Source: Sphingomonas sp. JC676
Lineage (GTDB): Bacteria; Pseudomonadota; Alphaproteobacteria; Sphingomonadales; Sphingomonadaceae
Reading direction: 5' to 3'
DNA length: 64,000 nucleotides
Assembly: GCF_014489075.1 (NCBI RefSeq)
Contig: NZ_JACTGR010000005.1
Span: forward strand, 390,674-454,673
Shown here: positions 1 through 5,778 of the stretch, piece after piece
How the letters are laid out: the number at the start of each line of letters is the position of its first letter
Numbering within the stretch: position 1 is the stretch's first letter
Notes under the pieces: generated by a model
Told to the model about the DNA's origin: nothing
Databases searched by the model: none
What the model saw: only the letters and a program-made list of their open reading frames with translations
Made by a program: the position numbers and the translations under genes

Positions 1-1212
1 GCCCGCCTGCAGCCCGCACAATTGGTCCTCCAGCTCGGGCCAGGCGCCGACATGCCAGGCCTTGCCCGCCTCGTAGAGCAGGGCGACCGGCTCGGCCCGC
101 GCGCTCTTGCCCCTGCTGGCATGGACCAGCTTGAGCGGCAGCCCGGCATCGGCCGCGCGCAGCACGCTCGCGACCATGTCGCCGCCCTGGTTCTTCTCCG
201 CCACCACCCGTTCCGCGCGGTGCCGCGCCGCGCAGGCCGCCACCGCCCGGGCCCAGCCCTCGGGCGATGCGCCATGCACGCTGGCATCCTCGAGCACATA
301 GCCGTGCCCATCGTCGCCCATACCGACCGCGACGATCCCGCAGGCATCGCCGTCGGCGCTGGCCGGCGGATCGACGCCCACCACCACGCGCACCAGCTCG
401 GGCACCGCGCGCACCCGCCTCTGCTCGATCAAGGTCCGCGTCCACAGCGCGCCGGCGACATCGTCGATCAGCTCGCCGTCCAGCTCCTGCCGGCCCAGCC
501 GGGTCCCCGCATAGTCGGCCAGCATCGCCTCGACGAAGCTGCGCGGCAGATGCGGATTGTCGCGCGTCCGCCCCACCGTCTCATGGCAATCGCGCATCGC
601 CATCACGCGGCGCATCAGCTTCACCGGCCGCGGTGTCGTCGTTACCACCACGCGCGGATCGTCGCTGCCGCGCATGCCCATCAGCAGATTGTCCCACGCC
701 GCATCGCCCTTCACCGCGCGCCACTTGCCCAGCTCGTCGCACCAGGCCGCGTCATGCTCCGGCCCGCGCAGCTTCTCCGGCGCCTCGGCCGAGAAGACAT
801 ATCCACGCGCGCCCGAGGGGAAATGCACTTCGCCGCTATCCACGAACCAGCGAATCGCCTCGTGGTCGCGCGCCACCGCCAACAGGCCGCTCGCCCCCTC
901 GACCATCACGCGCCGCACATCCTCGATCGTCGCGCCCACCAGCGCGATCCGCGCGCCCGGGCGCGACCGCGCGACCGCGCTCACCCATTCCGCGCCCGCC
1001 CGCGTCTTGCCGAAGCCGCGCCCCGCCCGGATCAGCCATATGCGCCAGTCGCCGCCGGGCGCATTCTGCCCCGGATGCGCCCAGCGCCACCAGCGTCCCT
1101 CCAGCTCGCGCCGATGCGCGCCGTTCAGCGACTGCAGCGTGCGCAGTTGGTAGAGCGCAGGCAGCCGCGCCAGCCGTTCGATCGGATCGCGCGGCGTTTC
1201 CTTCCCGGTCAT
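1..1212 (-). CDS. Terminase large subunit, GTA/prophage type (3' end off window)
   Basis: This is the DNA-packaging ATPase/nuclease that loads DNA into a phage or GTA head. The frame is open for 404 codons and runs off the left edge, so only the C-terminal end is missing if the usual family length of about 430 residues applies. A Walker A motif GRGFGKT lies at about residues 64-70, a Walker B AAWCDE at about 155-160, and a VVVTTTPR segment follows. The nuclease half begins with VVVGVDPPAS, whose aspartate is a likely metal ligand, and continues with VVAEKNQGGD. The ATG at 1212 overlaps the stop of the small-subunit gene by 4 bp, so the two are translationally coupled. The wording resembles the terminases of sphingomonad GTA-like clusters; an ordinary prophage origin is not excluded because head genes lie outside the window. 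Confidence 0.9.
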   Translation of the reverse strand, partial: MTGKETPRDPIERLARLPALYQLRTLQSLNGAHRRELEGRWWRWAHPGQNAPGGDWRIWLIRAGRGFGKTRAGAEWVSAVARSRPGARIALVGATIEDVRRVMVEGASGLLAVARDHEAIRWFVDSGEVHFPSGARGYVFSAEAPEKLRGPEHDAAWCDELGKWRAVKGDAAWDNLLMGMRGSDDPRVVVTTTPRPVKLMRRVMAMRDCHETVGRTRDNPHLPRSFVEAMLADYAGTRLGRQELDGELIDDVAGALWTRTLIEQRRVRAVPELVRVVVGVDPPASADGDACGIVAVGMGDDGHGYVLEDASVHGASPEGWARAVAACAARHRAERVVAEKNQGGDMVASVLRAADAGLPLKLVHASRGKSARAEPVALLYEAGKAWHVGAWPELEDQLCGLQAG

Positions 1213-1727
1213 GTCCGTTCCCTGACCTGCCTTTCGAACACCGCCAGCTTCTTGAGCAATGCCGCATTGGTCTCTTCCTCGGCCGCGATGCGGCGCTGCG
1301 CGTCGCGCCGGCTCGGCCGCATGCCGCCCTCCACCGTGGCGCGGCGATGCGCCAGCACCTGCAGGATCGTCCGGGCATCCATCTTCTCGACCGCCGCGTC
1401 GGCGGCGGCAGCCGCTTCCTCGCCCCCGTCGCCCGGCAGGATCGGATCGACCGACTGGAGCGCGCGCCCAACCAATTCGGTTTCGAGGCGCTCATACCCG
1501 GCGAGCAGCGCATCGCGCCACAGCCCCGCAAAATCGGGATCGAGACGCCGCAGCCGATAGGCGGAGCTCGGCACGACGCCGGCTTCCTGTGCCGCGAGCT
1601 TCACATTGCAGCTGAGCGCGAGCACGTCGAGGAAGCGCGCGCGCTTCGTCTTGGTCCAGTGCGTCTTGCTGAGCCGCTGCAGCTGCAGCGGGCGCCGTTT
1701 GCTTCCAGTGATACGCAACTCGTCCAT
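1209..1727 (-). CDS. Terminase small-subunit-like DNA-binding protein
   Basis: A 172-residue protein directly upstream of, and 4 bp overlapping, the large terminase, the usual place for the small subunit that recognises DNA for packaging. The segment CNVKLAAQEAGVVPSSAYRL looks like a helix-turn-helix, and the C-terminal half is charged and helical, as in oligomerising small terminases. The start at 1727 is chosen because GGAGG lies 5-6 bases upstream; the frame stays open to 1811, but that longer start has no ribosome site. About 100 bp separate this start from the transposon end, so the insertion may have cut the cluster from its original promoter. The family assignment rests on position and the helix-turn-helix, not on a strong signature. 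Confidence 0.7.
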   Translation of the reverse strand: MDELRITGSKRRPLQLQRLSKTHWTKTKRARFLDVLALSCNVKLAAQEAGVVPSSAYRLRRLDPDFAGLWRDALLAGYERLETELVGRALQSVDPILPGDGGEEAAAAADAAVEKMDARTILQVLAHRRATVEGGMRPSRRDAQRRIAAEEETNAALLKKLAVFERQVRERT

Positions 1728-1817
1728 GTGCACCTCCAACGCAAGCGGGCCGGCGCACCCTGGTGCCCGGCCCGTCCAAAGACCCGAAGGCCCCGACTCG
1801 CAATTCCTCATCGTTCC

Positions 1818-1826
1818 CGATATGTG
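1818..1826. repeat. Probable target-site duplication, left copy
   Basis: The 9 bp cgatatgtg occurs here and in the same orientation at 5417-5425, just outside the two transposon ends. IS1595 elements usually make 8 bp duplications, so one base of the match may be chance. Confidence 0.65.
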
Positions 1827-1831
1827 GCGTA

Positions 1832-1849
1832 TATGTAGTTTACAAACCC
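1832..1849. repeat. Left terminal inverted repeat of the IS1595 transposon
   Basis: Reads tatgtagtttacaaaccc, a perfect 18 bp inverted match to 5393-5410. The stop codon of the last passenger gene (1840-1842) lies inside this repeat. Confidence 0.9.
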
Positions 1850-2058
1850 GTCAGGTAGCGAAGGGCGGAAATTGCAGTCTCGCCTGCAATTATGACGGCC
1901 ATCGTTCGGACGATTACGACCGTCCTGTACGATGGCACAGCCCAGCCGCGCGTGTTGTGATATCGCTTTACCGTCTCGAACGGCATGAGCGCGAACGCCA
2001 GCATGATCGGCAGTCCGACCAGCCCGAAGAATATCAGGTCGGTCGTGTCGTGAATCAC
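1840..2058 (-). CDS. Small membrane protein, transposon passenger
   Basis: A 72-residue protein with two hydrophobic helices: LIFFGLVGLPIMLAFAL near the N-terminus and TVVIVRTMAVIIAG in the second half. The function is unknown. A GTG start at 2058 is chosen because GGAGAAGCGG precedes it at a good distance; a TTG at 2085 in the same frame is the alternative. Its TAA stop falls inside the left inverted repeat of the transposon, so the end of the element supplies the end of the gene. It lies about 98 bp after the previous gene of the passenger operon and is probably co-transcribed. Confidence 0.6.
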   Translation of the reverse strand: MIHDTTDLIFFGLVGLPIMLAFALMPFETVKRYHNTRGWAVPSYRTVVIVRTMAVIIAGETAISALRYLTGL

Positions 2059-2156
2059 TCCCGCTTCTCCAACCCCTCGACGCAATTCGCCAGCTTGCTT
2101 GAAGCTCTACATCAAGCGTTACGATAAGTCAAGCGTTTTTAACCGATCTGGTTATC

Positions 2157-2360
2157 TCAAAGGCGAAGAAATTTCCTGACGCTTAGGCCCAGGAGCCACA
2201 ACCCGCCAAACAAAGCTGCAATCATGCCAGCTATAAACAGCGTCTCTATGCCATAAGGCAGACCTCCCGGCGCGAGCACGACATACGCGCCTGATAGCCC
2301 CGCTAGCGCGAGGCCGCCCATCAGCACCGCAAGAGGCCAAGCAACAGCCCTAATGCTCAC
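2157..2360 (-). CDS. Small membrane protein, transposon passenger
   Basis: A 67-residue protein with two hydrophobic stretches: VAWPLAVLMGGLALAGLSG and LFIAGMIAALFGGLWLLGL. It ends in a short basic tail. The function is not recognised. It starts with GTG, and that codon overlaps the stop of the upstream gene as GTGA, so translation is probably coupled. Confidence 0.65.
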   Translation of the reverse strand: MSIRAVAWPLAVLMGGLALAGLSGAYVVLAPGGLPYGIETLFIAGMIAALFGGLWLLGLSVRKFLRL

Positions 2361-2563
2361 TCCGGCTTCTCCACCGGCTTATGCTTCACCAGCCGTTCAA
2401 CCCATCCACCCGATGCAACGATACCGGCGAGCCCACCAGCGAGTAGGCCCGCTCTGATGAGCGCGGATTGAGGCCCGCCTGCGAACAAAGCCATCACGTC
2501 CGGCCCGAGCGCGACGATGGCGACGAGAGCGAACAAAGCTATCCGGACCAGAAAAGCGGTCAC
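2357..2563 (-). CDS. Small membrane protein, transposon passenger
   Basis: A 68-residue protein with a hydrophobic N-terminal helix (FLVRIALFALVAIVALG), a second hydrophobic segment (AGLLAGGLAGIVASGG) and a charged tail KHKPVEKPE. The function is unknown. The GTG start overlaps the stop of the upstream 46-codon gene by 4 bp, and its own stop overlaps the next start in the same way. The tight chain of overlaps argues that these short frames are real genes. Confidence 0.65.
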   Translation of the reverse strand: MTAFLVRIALFALVAIVALGPDVMALFAGGPQSALIRAGLLAGGLAGIVASGGWVERLVKHKPVEKPE

Positions 2564-2700
2564 TTGGTCTTTTCTTCCCGGGGGCGTGCCCGCGCGATCT
2601 TCCCCACACGCTGCTTGAAGCGCTCCGGATCGTCGTCCGTCTCTAGCTCGCGCGCGGCTTCCTTGAACTTGTCGAGCTGGGTTTTGGGTTCGTCGGTCAT
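2560..2700 (-). CDS. 46-aa charged cytosolic protein, transposon passenger
   Basis: A very short gene whose product begins MTDEPKTQLDKFKEAARELE, continues with an acidic patch ETDDD and ends in a lysine/arginine-rich tail. There is no membrane segment; it is probably helical. Comparable short proteins are recalled from mobile DNA of sphingomonads, but no function is known. The ATG overlaps the TGA of the 219-aa gene (ATGA), and its own stop overlaps the next GTG start. Confidence 0.65.
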   Translation of the reverse strand: MTDEPKTQLDKFKEAARELETDDDPERFKQRVGKIARARPREEKTK

Positions 2701-3356
2701 GAGAGTAATCTCTTTTCCAAGCTCTTTAAAACGGCGATGTGATCGTCTGTCTTAAGGCCCGAGGTCGCCCACCAGTACCCCTCATTAAAACTAATCCCCA
2801 CCCGCCTTACGAGCATGAAATTCGGAAGTTTCTTGGCGGCGCCGAATGGGTCACTCTCGATATGAAAACCGCCAATGCGGTATTCGCCTTGCTGACCCAC
2901 GTAATCCAGCGAATGCTTCGCTAAATCGTCAAATAAGCCCTTGAACACGTTAAGTTTTTCTTCAAAGTTTGTATGAAGTTCTACGACGATTTGGCTTTCG
3001 TACAGTCTGACTGGGGCCGGCTGTTTTGCCAGCAAAATTCCAAATTCGCGCTCAATATACTCATGAAGATCATTAATGAACTGATCTAATATAAACGTGT
3101 TACATTTTGCGGTTACGATAAAACCGTCTGAATACACACCAAGTTCATCAATCTGTACATTGTCCCACTTCCCGACGCGCAGATGAATAGAGGCTCCATT
3201 CGCACTAGAAGGGTCCGGTATTCGATCGGGCGGTATTTGAAAGTTATATCGCGCCGTCACCTCGCCTACTAGATCTATGAAAAACGGATTGCCCCTCGTG
3301 AAGCGGTAGCCGCCCAAAGCTATTACCTTTGACTGCTCTATATTGATCAGTTCCAT
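2697..3356 (-). CDS. Uncharacterised 219-aa protein linked to a HigBA-type module
   Basis: A soluble 219-residue protein of unknown function. It has no signal peptide or membrane segment. The C-terminus YWWATSGLKTDDHIAVLKSL resembles the end of a poorly described family often found beside XRE regulators; that link is from memory and weak. The ATG at 3356 has AGGAACTGG upstream and the first residues look natural, although this start lies 113 bp inside the end of the antitoxin frame. Base composition is clearly lower in GC than chromosomal genes nearby, which fits acquired DNA. The gene is coupled downstream through an ATGA overlap. Its place directly after a toxin and antitoxin suggests a third component or an unrelated cargo gene. 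Confidence 0.75.
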   Translation of the reverse strand: MELINIEQSKVIALGGYRFTRGNPFFIDLVGEVTARYNFQIPPDRIPDPSSANGASIHLRVGKWDNVQIDELGVYSDGFIVTAKCNTFILDQFINDLHEYIEREFGILLAKQPAPVRLYESQIVVELHTNFEEKLNVFKGLFDDLAKHSLDYVGQQGEYRIGGFHIESDPFGAAKKLPNFMLVRRVGISFNEGYWWATSGLKTDDHIAVLKSLEKRLLS

Positions 3357-3804
3357 TCCAGTTCCTAGATTGAATGGCGCCTAAAGAATTTGTGGTTTGC
3401 ACTTGCTCCCAACTGGACGCACCGGACTTAATCGTATCTAGCGCAGACGCGGCAGCGCGATCGCCAAGTTTCCAGTCGTATTCATCTACAACATCTTCGG
3501 CCGCCTCCACGACGAGGCGAAGGCGAGCATCCAGCGCCTCGGCCAACCGCAATAGGAAGTCAAATTCCCACACGGCCTCTGAGGATTTCTCAAACCTTGA
3601 GACGGCGGGCTGCTTGGTTCCCATCGCCATCGCCAACTGCGATTGAGTTAACTGCCGGCGTTCTCGCAGCGATCTAAAGAGGGCGGGCACCTCTTCTTCG
3701 AGCTCCGCCCGAAACCACTCTCGCCTAAAGTCGCGATCTTGGAGCCTGTCGCCAATAGACAGGTCAATGCGGCTTAATCTCTCCAGGGAATATTGTTCCT
3801 GCAT
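3244..3804 (-). CDS. XRE-family antitoxin (HigA-like)
   Basis: A 186-residue DNA-binding protein. The helix-turn-helix spans about residues 58-110: RRQLTQSQLAMAMGTKQPAV, then SRFEK, followed by FLLRLAEALDARL, the standard XRE layout. Upstream of it an acidic-basic helix (FRREWFRAELEEEV) matches the N-terminal region of HigA-type antitoxins. The gene overlaps the toxin gene by 41 bp on its 5' side and the 219-aa gene by 113 bp on its 3' side, so the last 35 or so residues are unlike the family and may be an addition produced by that overlap. The ATG at 3804 is preferred to the one at 3834. It probably represses the promoter near 4160 alone or together with the toxin. Confidence 0.8.
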   Translation of the reverse strand: MQEQYSLERLSRIDLSIGDRLQDRDFRREWFRAELEEEVPALFRSLRERRQLTQSQLAMAMGTKQPAVSRFEKSSEAVWEFDFLLRLAEALDARLRLVVEAAEDVVDEYDWKLGDRAAASALDTIKSGASSWEQVQTTNSLGAIQSRNWNGTDQYRAVKGNSFGRLPLHEGQSVFHRSSRRGDGAI

Positions 3805-4123
3805 CAATCTGGTCCCGCCTAGATTTTGCCGCATCTAAATGCCGTTTCGGAGTTTTTGGGGTCTTCTTTTGGAAAGATTCCAAAACAATGATCACGGACC
3901 CTCTAAAAATGAAAATATTACGGTAGATGTTGGTTGCCACTTCCGTCCGCAACTCAAAAAGACCATCTCCCAAACTGTCAGTTTTTGGGTACCGGAGTGC
4001 ATTTCCCTTACTCGCCAAGGTTCGCAAATCCCGCCTCAGGCGGGCTTCCGCAGCGACACCCACTTCAAGAAGAAAGGCGTCAACCCGGTTGTCACACTGA
4101 AGCAGCAACCAGGCCAATATCAC
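3764..4123 (-). CDS. HigB / Gp49-type RelE-superfamily toxin
   Basis: A 119-residue protein of the phage-derived Gp49-like toxin family, whose members are ribosome-dependent mRNA nucleases. Family features are GLFELRTEV, IYRNIFIFRGSVIIVLESFQ and KKTPKTPKRHLDAAKSRR, the last being the typical basic end. The toxin-first order, with the antitoxin overlapping its 3' end, is typical of HigBA. The frame is open to a GTG at 4171, but a TATAAT box lies inside that extension, so the GTG at 4123 is taken as the start; it has no strong ribosome site. Family membership is seen; the toxicity is inferred. Confidence 0.8.
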   Translation of the reverse strand: MILAWLLLQCDNRVDAFLLEVGVAAEARLRRDLRTLASKGNALRYPKTDSLGDGLFELRTEVATNIYRNIFIFRGSVIIVLESFQKKTPKTPKRHLDAAKSRRDQIDAGTIFPGEIKPH

Positions 4124-4159
4124 CTCTGCGTTATGCGGACAAGGGCATCGGGTTGCGAC

Positions 4160-4179
4160 ATTATAACACACGCGTTATA
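4160..4179 (-). promoter_or_regulatory. Passenger-operon promoter with overlapping palindromic operator
   Basis: On the minus strand tgttataat forms an extended -10 box (TATAAT at 4165-4160). It overlaps a perfect inverted repeat, tataac-acacgc-gttata at 4162-4179. A 6 bp palindrome covering the -10 box ahead of a toxin-antitoxin operon is what an XRE antitoxin operator would look like. No consensus -35 was found. Confidence 0.6.
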
Positions 4180-4209
4180 CGGCGAGTCGCGCGTGGCACT
4201 GCACGTAGT

Positions 4210-4279
4210 GGGGCCGGAGGTCAGGTGACCAGGAACGATTTGCAGCGTCTCCCCTGGGGTTCAATTCCCCCCGGCTCCA
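4210..4279 (+). other. tRNA-like / tmRNA acceptor-like sequence
   Basis: The 3' part has a T-arm (tgggg-ttcaatt-ccccc, one mismatch) followed by cggctcca, which closely resembles the acceptor end of bacterial tmRNA. The upstream ggggccg at 4210-4216 pairs with cggctcc over seven positions including a G3-U70 pair, the alanine identity element shared by tmRNA. No normal anticodon arm is seen between them, the 3' end reads ACT rather than ACC, and no tag-coding piece follows. It is therefore a fragment or a mimic rather than a working gene. Such 3' ends are common integration sites, but here it lies inside the transposon. Confidence 0.45.
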
Positions 4280-4382
4280 CTCCCTTTACTTACCGCATTT
4301 GTCACGATGGTCTAGCCTCGACCTTCTACGCGGCCTCCTTCGCCAGCCCGGTCCGCGCCGCCTTCCCTTCGGGGCCTCGCTC

Positions 4383-5351
4383 TTAGACCCCGAGATCAGA
4401 CCTTGCATAGGTCAGCCGCTTGCCGACGATGCCCGCAATGGCGTTGTACGAGCGCTGGCGGTCATCAACGCCGTTGGCGATCCGATTGTTATAGCGGAAC
4501 TCAAATTCGGCCAGATAGCGGTGCAGATGCTGCTCGCCGCAATGCTGGTACACGCCCTTCATGCCACGCTTGAAGATCGAGAAGGCGCCTTCCACGGTGT
4601 TCGTGTGGATCGTGCGGTCGTTGCGGTCCACGTACTGCTTGGCGCCGTGAAGGGTCGTGCCGTGCTCGGCGAACTCCTTGCCGATCTTCTTATACATCTT
4701 GGCTTCGTCGGTCATGAGGCGGGCTTCGCGGCTGATGTTGGCGCGCACGATCGGGTGCACGGCATCGGCGCGGAACTTGTCGAAAGTGAAGGTGCGCATG
4801 GTGCCGGTGGTGCGATCCACCAGCGCCAGCACGCCGAACTTGTGGGCATGGCCGCCAAGGGCAACGCCGGTATCCTTCTTGCGGCCGAAATAGGTCTCGT
4901 CCACCTCAACGGCGCCGCCGCCCGAACCGAAAGGCACGTCCAGATCGCCGGTACGCATCGCCTCGCGGATACGGTGGGCGAGGAACCACGCGCTCTTGTA
5001 CTGGACTTCGAGAACGCGGCTGAGCTGGTGCGAGGAAATGCCCTTCTTGCTGGACACCATCAGGTGCACGGCCTGGAGCATCTTGTGGAGCGGCATGCGG
5101 GCATGCTCGAACACGGTGCCCACCTTCACAGTGAACTGCTTGCGGCACTCGCCACACTTCTTGAGGCCGTGACGAACAACGCCTTCCGGGTTCTTCACGC
5201 TCGCCTTGGAGCGGACACCAGCCAGATCGTACACACGGCCACCGACCACGCCGCAATGCGGGCACGTCATCCCATCGGCCCACACGATGCTTTCGAGGAA
5301 AGCGAAAGCCTTGGCTTCATCGTGGAAGTGCGAGGAAGAAAGAACCGACAT
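4383..5351 (-). CDS. IS1595-family transposase
   Basis: A 322-residue transposase with the family layout. An N-terminal zinc ribbon (CPHCG at about residue 31 and CGEC further on) is followed by a helical region and the DDE/N catalytic core of the ISXO2-like type. Catalytic positions are visible in VEVDETYFGRK, LMTDEAKMY and HTNTVEGAFSIFKRG, followed by the family ending YLAEFEFRYNNR. The frame looks intact, so the element may still be able to move. The ATG at 5351 follows a ggagcatcacc stretch that serves as ribosome site. It faces away from the right inverted repeat and the passenger genes continue downstream in the same direction. Confidence 0.93.
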   Translation of the reverse strand: MSVLSSSHFHDEAKAFAFLESIVWADGMTCPHCGVVGGRVYDLAGVRSKASVKNPEGVVRHGLKKCGECRKQFTVKVGTVFEHARMPLHKMLQAVHLMVSSKKGISSHQLSRVLEVQYKSAWFLAHRIREAMRTGDLDVPFGSGGGAVEVDETYFGRKKDTGVALGGHAHKFGVLALVDRTTGTMRTFTFDKFRADAVHPIVRANISREARLMTDEAKMYKKIGKEFAEHGTTLHGAKQYVDRNDRTIHTNTVEGAFSIFKRGMKGVYQHCGEQHLHRYLAEFEFRYNNRIANGVDDRQRSYNAIAGIVGKRLTYARSDLGV

Positions 5352-5392
5352 GGTGATGCTCCGTTGATGCCATCCTTATGCACCATCGGAGT

Positions 5393-5410
5393 GGGTTTGT
5401 AAACTACATA
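5393..5410. repeat. Right terminal inverted repeat of the IS1595 transposon
   Basis: Reads gggtttgtaaactacata, the exact reverse complement of 1832-1849. It lies about 40 bp upstream of the transposase start, so it may also overlap the transposase promoter. Confidence 0.9.
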
Positions 5411-5778
5411 ATCGCGCGATATGTGCCATATCAGCGCGACGATGTCAAGGATTTTGTGCCCATTTGGTTTGTTTTCGCTGGCCTCGCATCTCAGTGGGCC
5501 CGATACGGCAATTTGCTGAAGCTCGGGCAGGATGTCCGCCAACGGCCCCATAACTGACATTGAATACGCAACTCGCATATGGCTGGCTTTGGCCAGAAGC
5601 TGCCTGTCTTCATTCGGCATGACCAAAGGCTAAGCTGCAGTTCGGCGTCGGGTCGGTCGGCCAACCGTTCAGTCTGCAACGCAAAGAAATCGACATTGCT
5701 CGGACTGTCGTTGCCGAAGTTCGCCTGCAATAGTATGATCCTTTTCGCATACGATCCAAAGGCACGCGGGAGTGAGCT
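5411..5778. other. Intergenic region right of the transposon
   Basis: About 370 bp without a convincing gene. It holds the right target-duplication copy and a short inverted repeat gatat-gtgcc-atatc at 5418-5432. The remainder presumably contains the promoter of the TPR regulator, but no clear -35/-10 pair was found. Confidence 0.5.
5417..5425. repeat. Probable target-site duplication, right copy
   Basis: Second copy of cgatatgtg, direct orientation relative to 1818-1826. Confidence 0.65.

Larger units (their letters stand above)
1827..5416. mobile_element. IS1595-family transposon with passenger operon (about 3.6 kb)
   Basis: The 18 bp sequence tatgtagtttacaaaccc at 1832-1849 recurs as its exact reverse complement at 5393-5410, and weaker similarity extends a few bases outward on both sides. 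The 9 bp direct repeat cgatatgtg lies just outside each end (1818-1826 and 5417-5425), as expected for a target duplication; the exact boundary is uncertain by 1-2 bases. An IS1595-type transposase sits beside the right end, and everything between it and the left end is passenger DNA of lower GC than the surroundings. The IS1595 family is known to include members with passenger genes. No second copy of the end sequence was seen near the transposase, so a small IS nested in unrelated DNA is less likely. Confidence 0.85.

Noticed and set aside
4210..4400. A functional two-piece tmRNA gene
   Set aside because: Only the acceptor-like end is recognisable; no tag-coding piece follows within the next 170 bp and the 3' end is not CCA.
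4299..5402. Long plus-strand frame across the transposase
   Set aside because: It is antisense to a transposase with clear catalytic motifs; GC-rich DNA opens such frames by chance.
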